A stretch of DNA of 64,000 bases from Chloroflexota bacterium (GTDB lineage Bacteria > Chloroflexota > Anaerolineae > Aggregatilineales > Phototrophicaceae), in NCBI GenBank assembly GCA_016223085.1, contig JACRPS010000006.1:1-64000 (forward strand), written 5' to 3'. Position 1 is the first letter of the stretch; the number at the start of each line of letters is the position of its first letter. Position numbers and translations under genes: made by a program. Positions 25,653 to 33,464 of this stretch are shown in pieces. The notes beneath the pieces are model-generated. The model made no database searches. It was given only the letters and a program-made list of their open reading frames with translations, and was not told where the DNA came from.

Positions 25653-26426
25653 ATGGACGCGAACAGCATTCGATACCGGCATAGACAGAGCGGGGATGCG
25701 ACGATTGTCGTCATCCCGGCGCACTCACACTATGTCCACCAGATGGAACGGTGTCACCAGATGGCTTACGGCTACGCGCCGGGCAACGGTGACAGCGAAG
25801 ATATGACCGCAGACAAGTACGCTCACCACTTACGTGTTTTCCCCGAAGGCCAGTTTATCGCGCTGGACACCCGCACCGACACGGTGGTTGGTGTGGCGAC
25901 CAGTATGCGCCTTCATCTGCCTCATCATCCGTCCTACCTCGGCACCTGGGCTGAAATTACCGGCGATGGCTGACTGACCACACATGACCCGGACGGCGAC
26001 TGGCTGTACGGCGTGGACTGCGTTGTGCGGCCTGATTATCAGGGCCGGGGCGTGGGTGGCAAATTGATCGAAGCCCGGTTTGAGCTGGTACGGGCGCTGA
26101 ATCTGCGCGGCATGGTGGCGGGCAGTTTGATTACCGACTACCACAGGGTCGCGCGGGAGGTCAGCCCGGAGCAGTATGTCCAGGATGTCGTCGCGGGCAA
26201 ACGCTTTGACAGCAACCTGAGCAAGCAGCTTCGCAAGGGTTTCCAGGTTCGCGGATTAATTCCCAACTACACCATCGCCGACTCGTCCTGTCATTACGGC
26301 GTGGAAATTGTGTGGGACAACCCGGACTACCGCCCGGCGCACAGGCTGCCGCTGCACGTGGTTCCGCGCCGCCCGGCGGCGCTGCGTTACCAGCGTGCCG
26401 TACCGCCTGCCTACCGGAGCGCCTGA
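25653..26426 (+). pseudogene. GNAT-family acetyltransferase-like gene interrupted by an in-frame TGA
   Basis: The frame runs from ATG 25653 to TGA 26424-26426, 257 codons, with a single internal TGA at 25971-25973. Before it is WAEITGDG and after it LTTHDPDGDWLYGVD. The paralogue at 26567 reads AIGNGWLTTHDPRGEWMYGV there, so the TGA replaces Trp. The part after the stop carries the acetyl-CoA loop YQGRGVGGKLIEARF. Upstream part includes FPEGQFIALDTRTDTVVGVA. The acceptor substrate is unknown. Ribosome site GGAAAGG is 8 nt upstream of ATG. Confidence 0.85.
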
Positions 26427-26441
26427 GATGGTTTCGTGTCT

Positions 26442-26478
26442 GGCTCCAGGCCAAGAGCTACCAGCTACAAGCTGAATG
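26442..26478. repeat. Short AGCT-rich repeat (family D-like)
   Basis: CTCCAGGCCAAGAGCTACC followed by AGCTACAAGCTGAATGACC, a run of near-repeated AGCTAC words between the two GNAT genes. It resembles the degenerate short-word repeats at 22829 and 52161. Confidence 0.35.
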
Positions 26479-26566
26479 ACCGTCAGCCAATGCCGGGAGG
26501 TTCGCCCCTCCCGGCGCTAACCACCGAAGATGAGTGCCGAGGAACAGGCGCAGTCGCGCCGCCGTT

Positions 26567-27274
26567 ATGAACAACGACTCTGAGCGTTCGATCAGCATTG
26601 TCCCCAGTTCTGCTGTCCAGCCGGAAGCCTTAGCCGCGCTGATGGGGGAAATCTTTGAGTGCGAACCAACCGCCGAGAATGAAATTTTCACCCCGGCGAT
26701 GTTCCGCTATCACCAGCATGTGTTCCCGGAAGGCCAGTTTGCCGCCGTCGAACGAGCCACCGGGCGGGTGGTCGGATTCACCGTCAGTATGCGCACCAGC
26801 CACGACCCGCGCCAGCCACATCTGGAACGCTGGTGGCAGGCCATCGGCAACGGCTGGCTGACTACCCACGACCCGCGCGGCGAGTGGATGTACGGGGTGG
26901 AAACCGACGTGCTGGCCGAGTACCGCAGCCTGGGCATCGGCAGCCGCCTGATGGAAGCCCGCTTTAACGTGCTGCGCCGGCTGAACCTGCGTGGCATGAT
27001 CGCCGGCAGCCTGATTATGGATTACGGCGCGGTGGCCGATGAACTGTCCGTCGAGGACTACGTGCAGGATGTGGTCGCCGGGCGGCGGTTTGACACCAAC
27101 CTGAGCAAGCAGCTTCGCAAGGGGTTTCAGGTGCGTGGCTTCATCCCCAACTATGTGCTGGATGAAAGCTCGCGCCGCTGGGGTGTGCTGATCGTGTGGG
27201 AAAACCCGGATTACCGGCCCGACACGCGCGTGCCGCGTTATATACCGGAGCGCCGGCAGCCGGTGTACCGGTAA
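26567..27274 (+). CDS. GNAT-family acetyltransferase-like protein (intact paralogue)
   Basis: A 235-residue protein closely related to the preceding interrupted gene. It has FPEGQFAAVERATGRVVGFT, the acetyl-CoA loop YRSLGIGSRLMEARFNVL (R/QxxGxG/A type), and a shared C-terminal block DTNLSKQLRKGFQVRGFIPN. The two probably arose by tandem duplication. ATG 26567 is used; a GTG at 26534 would add 11 residues. A 17-codon open frame starting at 26530 overlaps the start and is likely incidental. Acceptor substrate unknown. Confidence 0.8.
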   Translation: MNNDSERSISIVPSSAVQPEALAALMGEIFECEPTAENEIFTPAMFRYHQHVFPEGQFAAVERATGRVVGFTVSMRTSHDPRQPHLERWWQAIGNGWLTTHDPRGEWMYGVETDVLAEYRSLGIGSRLMEARFNVLRRLNLRGMIAGSLIMDYGAVADELSVEDYVQDVVAGRRFDTNLSKQLRKGFQVRGFIPNYVLDESSRRWGVLIVWENPDYRPDTRVPRYIPERRQPVYR

Positions 27275-27326
27275 TTCAATAATTTCGTCGGGGCCAACCG
27301 CCGGTTCGCCCCAACCATACCCCCTC

Positions 27327-27773
27327 CTACCCCGTCCAGCCCAGGCTGGGGTCAGGCGCGGCTTCCGGCACTTCCTGGCTGTTTTCCTGGCGCACACGGT
27401 TGGGGATGACCAGCACCGGGCAGGTGGTGTGTTCCAGCACTTCGCCGGTGACGCTGCCGTAAAGCAGCTTGCGCAGGCCGGAGCGCCCATGTGTGCACAT
27501 AGCGATCAGGTCTACCCCCAGCTTCACGGCGCGGCTGACGATTACTTCCGCCGCGTCGCCTTCCTGAATCTCAATTTTGACCTGATACCGCTCCAGCCGC
27601 AGCCGCCCTGCCATCTGTTCGAGGTAATCCATCGCCGTTTTCACGTCGCTTTCGCCCTGCACGACGGTCAGCAGCGTGATCTGCCCTTCAGGCCGCAAAA
27701 TGTGTTTGATCGGATAAATCGCCTGCTCGGCCAGTTTGGATCCGTCCAGGGGAATCAAAACATGGTTCAGCAT
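27327..27773 (-). CDS. Universal stress protein (UspA family)
   Basis: A 148-residue single USP domain. MLNHVLIPLDGSKLAEQAI opens the fold and MCTHGRSGLRKLLYGSVTGEVLEH gives the G-2X-G-9X-G(S/T) ATP-binding loop, so nucleotide binding is likely. The C-terminal tail after residue 130 (RQENSQEVPEAAPD) is acidic and probably disordered. ATG 27773 lies 34 nt from a family A palindrome. Monocistronic and convergent with the GNAT gene. Confidence 0.9.
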   Translation of the reverse strand: MLNHVLIPLDGSKLAEQAIYPIKHILRPEGQITLLTVVQGESDVKTAMDYLEQMAGRLRLERYQVKIEIQEGDAAEVIVSRAVKLGVDLIAMCTHGRSGLRKLLYGSVTGEVLEHTTCPVLVIPNRVRQENSQEVPEAAPDPSLGWTG

Positions 27774-27806
27774 AACAACGTCGCCCTTTGCAAAGGTCGG
27801 TTTTTT

Positions 27807-27835
27807 GTAGGGGCGGGTCTCAGACCCGCTCCTAC
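27807..27835. repeat. Palindromic repeat family A, copy 6
   Basis: GTAGGGGCGGGTCT-CAGACCCGCTCCTAC, almost the same sequence as copy 2 (10456). It sits in the divergent region between usp and the Gfo/Idh gene. Confidence 0.85.
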
Positions 27836-27855
27836 GTGATGCCTTTAGTATTCAA

Positions 27856-27896
27856 CGCTTACGAGTGTAAGCGAAACCCCTTGCCTACGCTATAAT
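27856..27896 (+). promoter_or_regulatory. Perfect -10 with inverted repeat at the -35 position, before the Gfo/Idh gene
   Basis: TATAAT is at 27891-27896. At 27856-27873, CGCTTAC-GAGT-GTAAGCG is a perfect 7-bp inverted repeat covering the expected -35, where no consensus hexamer exists. That arrangement suggests an operator for an activator or repressor (inference). Confidence 0.4.
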
Positions 27897-27931
27897 CGCC
27901 GTGCTCTTTTGCCAACCGAGGAGGAACAACC

Positions 27932-28906
27932 ATGACACGCAAAATCCGCTGGGGCATCCTCAGCACCGCCCGTATTGGCCGTAACAGTGTGATTCCGGCT
28001 ATCCGGCAGTCCGGCAACGGCGAAGTTGTGGCCGTCGCCAGCCGCAGCCTCGACCGGGCGCAGGCGTTTGCGAACGAGGTGAATATCCCGAAAGCCTATG
28101 GTAGTTACGAGGCCATGATTGCCGACCCGGATATAGATGCCATCTACAACCCGCTGCCCAACAGCGAACACGCGGCCTGGAGCATTCGCTGCGCCGAGGC
28201 GGGCAAACCGGTACTGTGCGAAAAACCATTCGCCAGTGACGCGCCGGAAGCCCAGCAGATGACCGACGCTTTTACAGCGCGCGGGGTGCTGCTGGCGGAG
28301 GCGTTTATGTACCGCTTCCACCCGCAGACCGTCAGGCTGATTGAACTGGTACGTTCCGGCACGATTGGCATGCTGACCACCATCACCTCGGCTTTCACGT
28401 TCACCATTCGGAATGAACAGGACATCCGGCTGGACAGGGCGCTGGCGGGCGGCGCGCTGATGGACGTGGGCTGCTACTGCGTCAACATCAGCCGCCTGCT
28501 GGCGGGCGAAGAGCCAGCGCGGGCGCAGGCTATCGCGCGTTGGGGGGAAGCGTCGGATGTGGACGAAACGCTGGCGGGGGTACTGGAATTCCCTTCCGGC
28601 GCAGTTGCCCATTTTGACTGCGGTTTCCGCACTTTCCGCACCAATTTTTGTGACATTCGCGGCACGACCGGACGCATTTTTGTCGAGCCGGTGTTTAACA
28701 TGGAGCCGACGTTTGAGCCGGTGATTCGTCTGTGGCGTGGCGAGGAGTATGAGGAGATTCGCGTACCCGCTGCCAACCATTACACCCTGATGGTCGAGGA
28801 TTTCGCCAGCGCGCTGCTAAACAGCCGTCCGCCGCGCTACCCCGCACAGGATGGCGTAAACACCATGCGCGCCATTGACATGCTGTACGCGGCGGCGCGG
28901 GGATAG
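27932..28906 (+). CDS. Gfo/Idh/MocA family NAD(P)-dependent oxidoreductase
   Basis: A 324-residue dehydrogenase. The N-terminal Rossmann domain has RWGILSTARIGRNSVIPAI; the catalytic EKPFASDAPEAQQM segment holds the family Lys at about residue 95. The C-terminal beta-sheet domain begins at about residue 125 with AEAFMYRFHPQT and includes GGALMDVGCYCVNISR. Enzymes of this family oxidise sugars, inositols or dihydrodiols such as D-xylose. GAGGAGGAACAACC precedes ATG 27932. No adjacent sugar gene indicates the substrate. Confidence 0.9.
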   Translation: MTRKIRWGILSTARIGRNSVIPAIRQSGNGEVVAVASRSLDRAQAFANEVNIPKAYGSYEAMIADPDIDAIYNPLPNSEHAAWSIRCAEAGKPVLCEKPFASDAPEAQQMTDAFTARGVLLAEAFMYRFHPQTVRLIELVRSGTIGMLTTITSAFTFTIRNEQDIRLDRALAGGALMDVGCYCVNISRLLAGEEPARAQAIARWGEASDVDETLAGVLEFPSGAVAHFDCGFRTFRTNFCDIRGTTGRIFVEPVFNMEPTFEPVIRLWRGEEYEEIRVPAANHYTLMVEDFASALLNSRPPRYPAQDGVNTMRAIDMLYAAARG

Positions 28907-29059
28907 ACCGGCAAGAACCTAATGGAATGATGGTGGGCTTTTTCCCTGCCAGACCATTGATGATTTTGAACATCCAGGGTCAGTAAAGGCAAGAAGTGAC
29001 AGCCTTTGCTGACCTCACTTATTCTGTGAAAAATGGTACGAACCTTCAGCCGATGGCTC

Positions 29060-29088
29060 TTGACAGGCTGACTATACGGCGCTACAAT
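29060..29088 (+). promoter_or_regulatory. Consensus promoter of mntH
   Basis: TTGACA (29060-29065), 17 nt, TACAAT (29083-29088). Predicted start near 29095, which falls inside the DtxR/MntR-like operator. The rest of 28907-29197 shows no gene. Confidence 0.75.
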
Positions 29089-29092
29089 CGGT

Positions 29093-29108
29093 TTTAGATT
29101 AACCTAAA
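29093..29108 (+). promoter_or_regulatory. DtxR/MntR-like operator over the mntH transcription start
   Basis: TTTAGATTAACCTAAA differs at one base from the perfect palindrome TTTAGGTTAACCTAAA, the type of site bound by DtxR/IdeR/MntR metalloregulators. Lying at about +1, it would block transcription when manganese (or iron) is plentiful. Confidence 0.7.
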
Positions 29109-29197
29109 TAGCGACTTCAGCCTACGCAACACGCCTGAGGCGGCAACAACCTCCCCTTGCAGACTGAGGCCCGTATCACACCACTCAAGGGAACACG

Positions 29198-30553
29198 ATG
29201 GCGCACGGACAACTCACCACGCGGTTAAACAGCCGCGAAGCGGGCTGGCACTCCGAGCGCAGCGCACCATCGCTGCCGGAAGTGCATGGCTCAATCACGG
29301 TTCCGCACAAGGCCGGGTTCTGGCGCACGCTGCTGGCGTTTGTTGGGCCGGGCATGATGGTTGCCGTTGGCTACATGGACCCCGGCAACTGGGCAACCGA
29401 CCTCGCCGGTGGAGCGCAGTTCGGCTACCTGCTGCTGTCGGTCACCCTGATCTCCGATCTGATGGCAATCCTGCTGCAACACCTGTCGCTCAAGCTCGGC
29501 ATTGTCACCGGGCGCGACCTGGCGCAGGCCTGCCGCGATCACTACTCGCGCCCGGTGGCGCTGGCACTGTGGCTGCTGGCCGAAATTGCGATTGCGGCCA
29601 CCGACCTGGCCGAAGTGATCGGCTCAGCGGTGGCGCTGCATCTGCTGTTTGGCATCCCGCTGTGGGCGGGCGTGCTGATTACCGCGCTGGACGTATTTGT
29701 GGTGCTGTTTTTGCAGCACAAGGGCTTTCGCTACGTCGAAGTACTGGTCGGCGCGCTGATTTTTGTCATCAGCGCGTGTTTTGCCTACGAACTGCTGCTG
29801 GCGCAGCCAGCGTTCAGCGCGATCCTCGGAGGGCTGCTCCCGACGCCGGAAATTGTGTACAACCCCTCGGCGCTGTACATCGCTATCGGCATCCTGGGCG
29901 CGACGGTTATGCCGCACAACCTGTACCTGCACTCCAGCATCGTGCAGACGCGAGCGATTGAACGCACCGATGCCGGCAAACGTACGGCGATCAAATTCGC
30001 CACTATTGACTCCACCGGCTCACTGATGATCGCTTTTGTCGTCAACGCGGCCATTCTCATTCTGTCGGCGGCAGCGTTTCACGGCACGGCGCATCAGGAC
30101 GTTGCTGACATCAACGACGCTTACCAACTGCTGACGCCGATTCTGGGCGCGTCGTTTGCCAGTATCGCGTTTGGGATTGCGCTGCTGGCATCCGGGCAGA
30201 ACTCGACACTGACCGGCACGCTGGCCGGGCAGATCGTGATGGAAGGCTTTCTCAATATTCGGCTGCGTCCCTGGGTGCGGCGGCTGGTCACACGACTGAT
30301 CGCGGTCGTGCCGGCGGTGTTTGTGGCCGTTGTTTATGGTGAACGTGGCGAAGGTCAACTGCTGGTTCTCAGCCAGGTGATTCTATCGCTACAACTTAGT
30401 TTCGCCGTCGTGCCCCTGGTGCAGTTTACCAGTGACCCGGCCAAGATGGGGCCGTTTGTAAACCCGCGCTGGCTCAGACTGCTGGCGTGGACGGTAACGG
30501 CGCTCATCATCGGCATGAACAGCTACCTGCTGCTGCGGACGTTCACGGGGTAG
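29198..30553 (+). CDS. mntH: NRAMP divalent metal transporter MntH
   Basis: A 451-residue membrane protein with about 11 helices. The metal-binding helix 1 has [12 protein letters not shown] (DPGN), and helix 6 has [18 protein letters not shown] (MPHN), both diagnostic of NRAMP proton-driven Mn2+/Fe2+ importers. The N-terminal 45 residues are soluble. A manganese-type operator in the promoter supports a Mn2+ role. Monocistronic, followed by a hairpin. Length and motifs are complete. Confidence 0.93.
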   Translation: MAHGQLTTRLNSREAGWHSERSAPSLPEVHGSITVPHKAGFWRTLLAFVGPGMMVAVGYMDPGNWATDLAGGAQFGYLLLSVTLISDLMAILLQHLSLKLGIVTGRDLAQACRDHYSRPVALALWLLAEIAIAATDLAEVIGSAVALHLLFGIPLWAGVLITALDVFVVLFLQHKGFRYVEVLVGALIFVISACFAYELLLAQPAFSAILGGLLPTPEIVYNPSALYIAIGILGATVMPHNLYLHSSIVQTRAIERTDAGKRTAIKFATIDSTGSLMIAFVVNAAILILSAAAFHGTAHQDVADINDAYQLLTPILGASFASIAFGIALLASGQNSTLTGTLAGQIVMEGFLNIRLRPWVRRLVTRLIAVVPAVFVAVVYGERGEGQLLVLSQVILSLQLSFAVVPLVQFTSDPAKMGPFVNPRWLRLLAWTVTALIIGMNSYLLLRTFTG

Positions 30554-30597
30554 AGGGTTCGTTATGCGTTATCCAGTTGACGCATTTTCCGCTTTCC

Positions 30598-30619
30598 GCT
30601 CCCCGCTTTAGTGGGGAGC
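30598..30619 (+). terminator. Hairpin downstream of mntH
   Basis: GCTCCCC (30598-30604) pairs with GGGGAGC (30613-30619). It lies 45 nt after the mntH stop. No T-run follows, so termination is uncertain. Confidence 0.4.
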
Positions 30620-30731
30620 ATCCAGCAAGGTTTTCTGTGAAGGGGGAACGCGATGTCTAAAATAACTTATCTCCCAAACAATTGGCGCAGCGTATTACCC
30701 TCAGCCAATGTATCCGCATTATAGCACTCAA

Positions 30732-30763
30732 CAAAAAAGCGGGGACGATGTGCAGTCCCCGCT
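30732..30763 (-). terminator. Intrinsic terminator of the EB_dh-like gene
   Basis: AGCGGGGAC and GTCCCCGCT form a perfect 9-bp stem with an 8-nt loop. On the minus strand the stem is followed by TTTTTT, 26 nt after the stop of the gene at 30789. This is a standard rho-independent terminator. Confidence 0.85.
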
Positions 30764-30788
30764 AAACAATCATTCTGAGAGCGATAGC

Positions 30789-31865
30789 TTATTTGCTGAA
30801 CGTGAACTCTGTCACACCTTCCTGGTAGCCATGCCGTACCTGGGCATTATCAAACGTGGCGACACCGAAGTAGTAACTTGCGTCCAGATCATCAAACTGC
30901 ACGTCGAACTCCGAGTCTGTCACCAGGGCGCGGCCAAACTCAAGCGTCCAAACGCCATCTTCCCACTTCCAGCCGGCTGCAATGTCGCCGCGGTCGCCTT
31001 CAAATTCACTGATGACAATGCTTGGCAGAAGATCACCGGGTTCAAACAGCGAAGCATCAAACGGCACAGCCTCACTTGCCAGGATAAAACCGGGGCTGCC
31101 ATCACGGGGGAAGTCATCACCGGAGAGCATAAAGGCAGGCGCCGTCTTGTCCTCGTTGATATTGTCTTTGTAGCCGCCGCCATCCGCCGGATCACTGTGG
31201 CGGCCAGCGTTTGGTGTGTCAGGCGAGTAACGAACATGATCCAGATATTGATCGTCAACCTGGTTGAGGTTGCGGACCGACTTCCAATGCCATATGTCGC
31301 CCAACTGCCCTTCTTCTTCGGTATATTTGTTGCCGTAGGGCTTCACCTCTTCGTCTTCGCCAGCATGGCAAACAGTACCGCAGCCGTCGGCTTCAAAGTC
31401 GGGAATACTGTCATTAATCGGCCAGATGAAGGACAACTTGTCTTCATACCACAGGTTGTTGTCGCCGCCCTTATCATTCGGGTCTTGTAACTGAATCCAG
31501 GTACCATCCTCCTGCATTTCCCAGGGTGAACGCAGGAAGCTCTGAGTTGGGTCTTCCCATTGAACCAGGAAATACACCATGTCTTCGGTATAAACCGACT
31601 GAATGCTGACGGTTGTTCTGCCTTCGTTCGCGCCCCTCCGGGTCCTGATTTCCACCGCTGGCGCATCCTGCCAGAAGGCTTCGTCCGCCATGCCGTCCAA
31701 CGTGGGCGCATCTGTCACCGGCACCGAACTGAGATCAACTTCGTCCTGGAGGTAAGTCGCAATCGCAGGTTCAGGATTAGGGAACCAGGCTACGACTGCC
31801 AGCATCAGCACAACAGCCGCCAAGATCATCAAAAATCCTTTTTGCTTCATGAGCTTTATTGCCAT
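30789..31865 (-). CDS. Exported heme-binding protein related to ethylbenzene dehydrogenase gamma subunit
   Basis: A 358-residue exported protein. The signal peptide has FLMILAAVVLMLAVVAW at residues about 12-28. The mature region (DAPTLDGMADEAFWQDAPAVEI, then YFLVQWEDPTQSF) is the start of the EB_dh heme-binding beta-sandwich that caps many DMSO-reductase-type complexes. Near residue 165 it has C-GTV-CH, a Cys-X3-Cys-His site rather than the usual CXXCH, which could bind heme c. The start may be ATG 31865 or ATG 31850. No oxidoreductase subunit is nearby. The promoter region carries a CRP/FNR-like site, which suggests redox or nitrate control. Confidence 0.72.
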   Translation of the reverse strand: MAIKLMKQKGFLMILAAVVLMLAVVAWFPNPEPAIATYLQDEVDLSSVPVTDAPTLDGMADEAFWQDAPAVEIRTRRGANEGRTTVSIQSVYTEDMVYFLVQWEDPTQSFLRSPWEMQEDGTWIQLQDPNDKGGDNNLWYEDKLSFIWPINDSIPDFEADGCGTVCHAGEDEEVKPYGNKYTEEEGQLGDIWHWKSVRNLNQVDDQYLDHVRYSPDTPNAGRHSDPADGGGYKDNINEDKTAPAFMLSGDDFPRDGSPGFILASEAVPFDASLFEPGDLLPSIVISEFEGDRGDIAAGWKWEDGVWTLEFGRALVTDSEFDVQFDDLDASYYFGVATFDNAQVRHGYQEGVTEFTFSK

Positions 31866-31908
31866 CCTTTCAAAAAATAGAGGAAACGTAGGCGATATTA
31901 CATCTCGA

Positions 31909-31951
31909 AGTATAAGGACGGCTGCGCTTGGGGCTAAGTGATATACATCAC
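31909..31951 (-). promoter_or_regulatory. CRP/FNR-type site with -10 for the EB_dh-like gene
   Basis: GTGA-TATACA-TCAC (31938-31951) is a perfect inverted repeat with CRP-like half-sites and 6-nt spacing. On the minus strand TATACT (31914-31909) is a good -10. With a start near 31902 the site centre is at about -42, the class II activator position. No -35 is needed there. Confidence 0.6.
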
Positions 31952-32010
31952 CTATTTGTATGCTGAAAGGCTTCCTTAAGAAGAAACGCTGATAAGCTGT
32001 AGCGTCTTCG

Positions 32011-32856
32011 TTATGCTTGTGGTGCTACGCGCTTATCCAGCCAGGCCGCGATTTCCGCGAAGATGGTAGCCTGCTCCGGTTCGTTATGGATTTCATGCAG
32101 CAGGTCGGGGTAAATCCGGAGCGTTTTGTCGCTGGAAGCCACACCCCGGTACAGTGTTTCGCTGCCGGCTGCCGGGCAAATCGGGTCGCTGCCGCCGTGC
32201 AGGATGAGCAGCGGCAGCGTGATTTCGTGCAGTCGCCGGCGCACGGCGCGGCTGACAGTGACGATGTAGTTGCCCATGCGGGCGCGCACGTTGCCCCGGT
32301 GCACCAGCGGGTCGTTGTCATACGCGGCCACCACCGCCGGGTTGTGCGATAATCCCTTTGAGTCCAGTGGCACCGTCGGCAGCGTAGGTACTACCCGGCT
32401 GAGCGCTGCGCCGACCGCCACCAGCGGCGCGGGCTGCGCGTCTTCCACGCCCAAAGTCACGCCGGAGATGATCGCTCCGGCAACTTCGTTCTGGTGGGTG
32501 AGCAGGAACGCCAGTCCGAGAAGCGCGCCCAGGCTGTGGCCGTACAGGAAGACGTTTTTGCCGGGATGCGCGGCTTTCACCCGGTCAAGATACTGTTTGA
32601 GGTCGGCGATGGGCTGGTTGAAGGATTCAAAATAAGCCCGCAGTCCGGGGCTTTTCCCATGCCCGCGATGGTCCAGCCCGTACACGCCGTAGCCGCGTTC
32701 GACCAGAAAAGCGGCGACATGCGCATAACGCCCGATGTGCTCCGCCAGCCCATGCACGATCAGCACGATGGCTTTGGGGTCGCCCTCCGGCAGCCAGCTT
32801 TCGGTGTGGAGGCTTATTCCATCAGGAGTCTGCAACGCGCCAGTCGTATGGTTCAT
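32011..32856 (-). CDS. Alpha/beta hydrolase, monoacylglycerol lipase-like
   Basis: A 281-residue serine hydrolase of the Hydrolase_4 type. VLIVHGLAEHIGRY carries the HG oxyanion motif, LYGHSLGALL the nucleophile Ser, HGGSDPICP the Asp and YPDLLHEIHNE the His. The DHRGHGKSPG segment is characteristic of monoacylglycerol lipase/lysophospholipase. ATG 32856 begins the conserved region; the frame is open to 32892. It may act on glycerides or lysolipids. It lies downstream of the FHA gene across a repeat. Confidence 0.85.
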   Translation of the reverse strand: MNHTTGALQTPDGISLHTESWLPEGDPKAIVLIVHGLAEHIGRYAHVAAFLVERGYGVYGLDHRGHGKSPGLRAYFESFNQPIADLKQYLDRVKAAHPGKNVFLYGHSLGALLGLAFLLTHQNEVAGAIISGVTLGVEDAQPAPLVAVGAALSRVVPTLPTVPLDSKGLSHNPAVVAAYDNDPLVHRGNVRARMGNYIVTVSRAVRRRLHEITLPLLILHGGSDPICPAAGSETLYRGVASSDKTLRIYPDLLHEIHNEPEQATIFAEIAAWLDKRVAPQA

Positions 32857-32885
32857 GATCTTCGCTTTCAGGAATAAAAATATCC

Positions 32886-32978
32886 AACGCAAAGGAGCAA
32901 AGGTGCAAAGACGCAGAGGATAATTGTTGATTGTGCCTTTGCGCCTTCGCCTCCTGGCGTCTTTGCGTTACGTCTTTT
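32886..32978. repeat. Repeat family C, copy 3 (CGCAAAG type)
   Basis: AACGCAAAGGAGCAAAGG and GTGCAAAGACGCAGAGG are inverted as TGTGCCTTTGCGCCTTCGC and GGCGTCTTTGCGTTACG. Together they form a long imperfect hairpin with its loop near 32925. Confidence 0.75.
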
Positions 32979-32979
32979 C

Positions 32980-33381
32980 TTAAAACTCCGGCTCGTCGCC
33001 GAACGACAGCGGCACGTCCAGCCGCAGCCAGGTGCGCCCGACGCGGAACAGCGACCCTGGGCGCAGGTTCACCCGCCCAACAATCGGCACTTTTTCCCGT
33101 TCGAGGAACGTGCCGTTCCGGCTGCCGCCGTCTTCCAGCCAGAAGGCCAGCATAAACGGATTGTCCACCGATTCGGTCGCTGTGATCGGGACGGACACAA
33201 TGCCCAGTTTGGCGTGCAGGCGCGACGCCTGATTGTCAAAATGGAGATGAATGTCGCAGCCCTCGCGCCGTCCGATAAGCAAAACGCGCTCCTCGCCCGT
33301 CTCCGGCTGCTCAAAATTAAGCGTTTTGCCGTCGTAAGGCCCACTCATGAACGTGATCGAAATGTCCCGGTTGGTCGCCAT
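32980..33381 (-). CDS. FHA domain protein
   Basis: A 133-residue single forkhead-associated domain. It has LIGRREGCDIHLHFDNQASRLHA, with the phosphothreonine-binding Arg and Ser, and DGGSRNGTFLE, the conserved NGT loop. FHA domains bind phospho-Thr peptides, so it can read the phosphorylation made by the kinase encoded just upstream (37478-33465). The two are 83 nt apart with a repeat between them. AAAAGGAC precedes ATG 33381. No other domain is present. Confidence 0.9.
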   Translation of the reverse strand: MATNRDISITFMSGPYDGKTLNFEQPETGEERVLLIGRREGCDIHLHFDNQASRLHAKLGIVSVPITATESVDNPFMLAFWLEDGGSRNGTFLEREKVPIVGRVNLRPGSLFRVGRTWLRLDVPLSFGDEPEF

Positions 33382-33399
33382 CCATCAGTCCTTTTTAGG

Positions 33400-33464
33400 A
33401 CTGAGCCTTGAGGACTGAGGACTGAGATAGCTGCACCCAGCACTCAGCACTCAGCACTCAGCAC
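33400..33464. repeat. Repeat family D, copy 2 (ACTCAGC tandem)
   Basis: GGACTGAGCCTTGAGGACTG and then GCACTCAGCACTCAGCACT, a short tandem of 7-bp units CACTCAG plus inverted ACTGAG words, between FHA and kinase genes. Confidence 0.6.

Noticed and set aside
24506-25973. Selenocysteine at the two internal TGA codons
   Set aside because: The expected residue at the second is Trp by paralogue comparison, neither family is a selenoprotein family, and no SECIS-like hairpin was seen just after the codons.
24314-26426. A changed genetic code with TGA read as Trp throughout
   Set aside because: Several genes end at TGA in tight overlaps with the next start (8855-8857 with ATG 8857, 12780-12778, 14961-14959), and reading through them would not extend a conserved protein. 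TGA therefore works as a stop here.
26530-26583. Seventeen-codon open frame overlapping the start of the second GNAT gene as a leader peptide
   Set aside because: It has no good ribosome site and its sequence is what one expects from the shifted frame.
30653-30724. Twenty-three-codon frame starting ATGTCTAAA between mntH and the EB_dh-like gene
   Set aside because: Although AAGGGGG precedes the ATG, the peptide resembles nothing known and ends just before the terminator of the opposite gene. Not enough to call a gene.
33400-33464. CACTCAG tandem as a CRISPR array
   Set aside because: Units are 7 bp without unique spacers and no cas gene is near.
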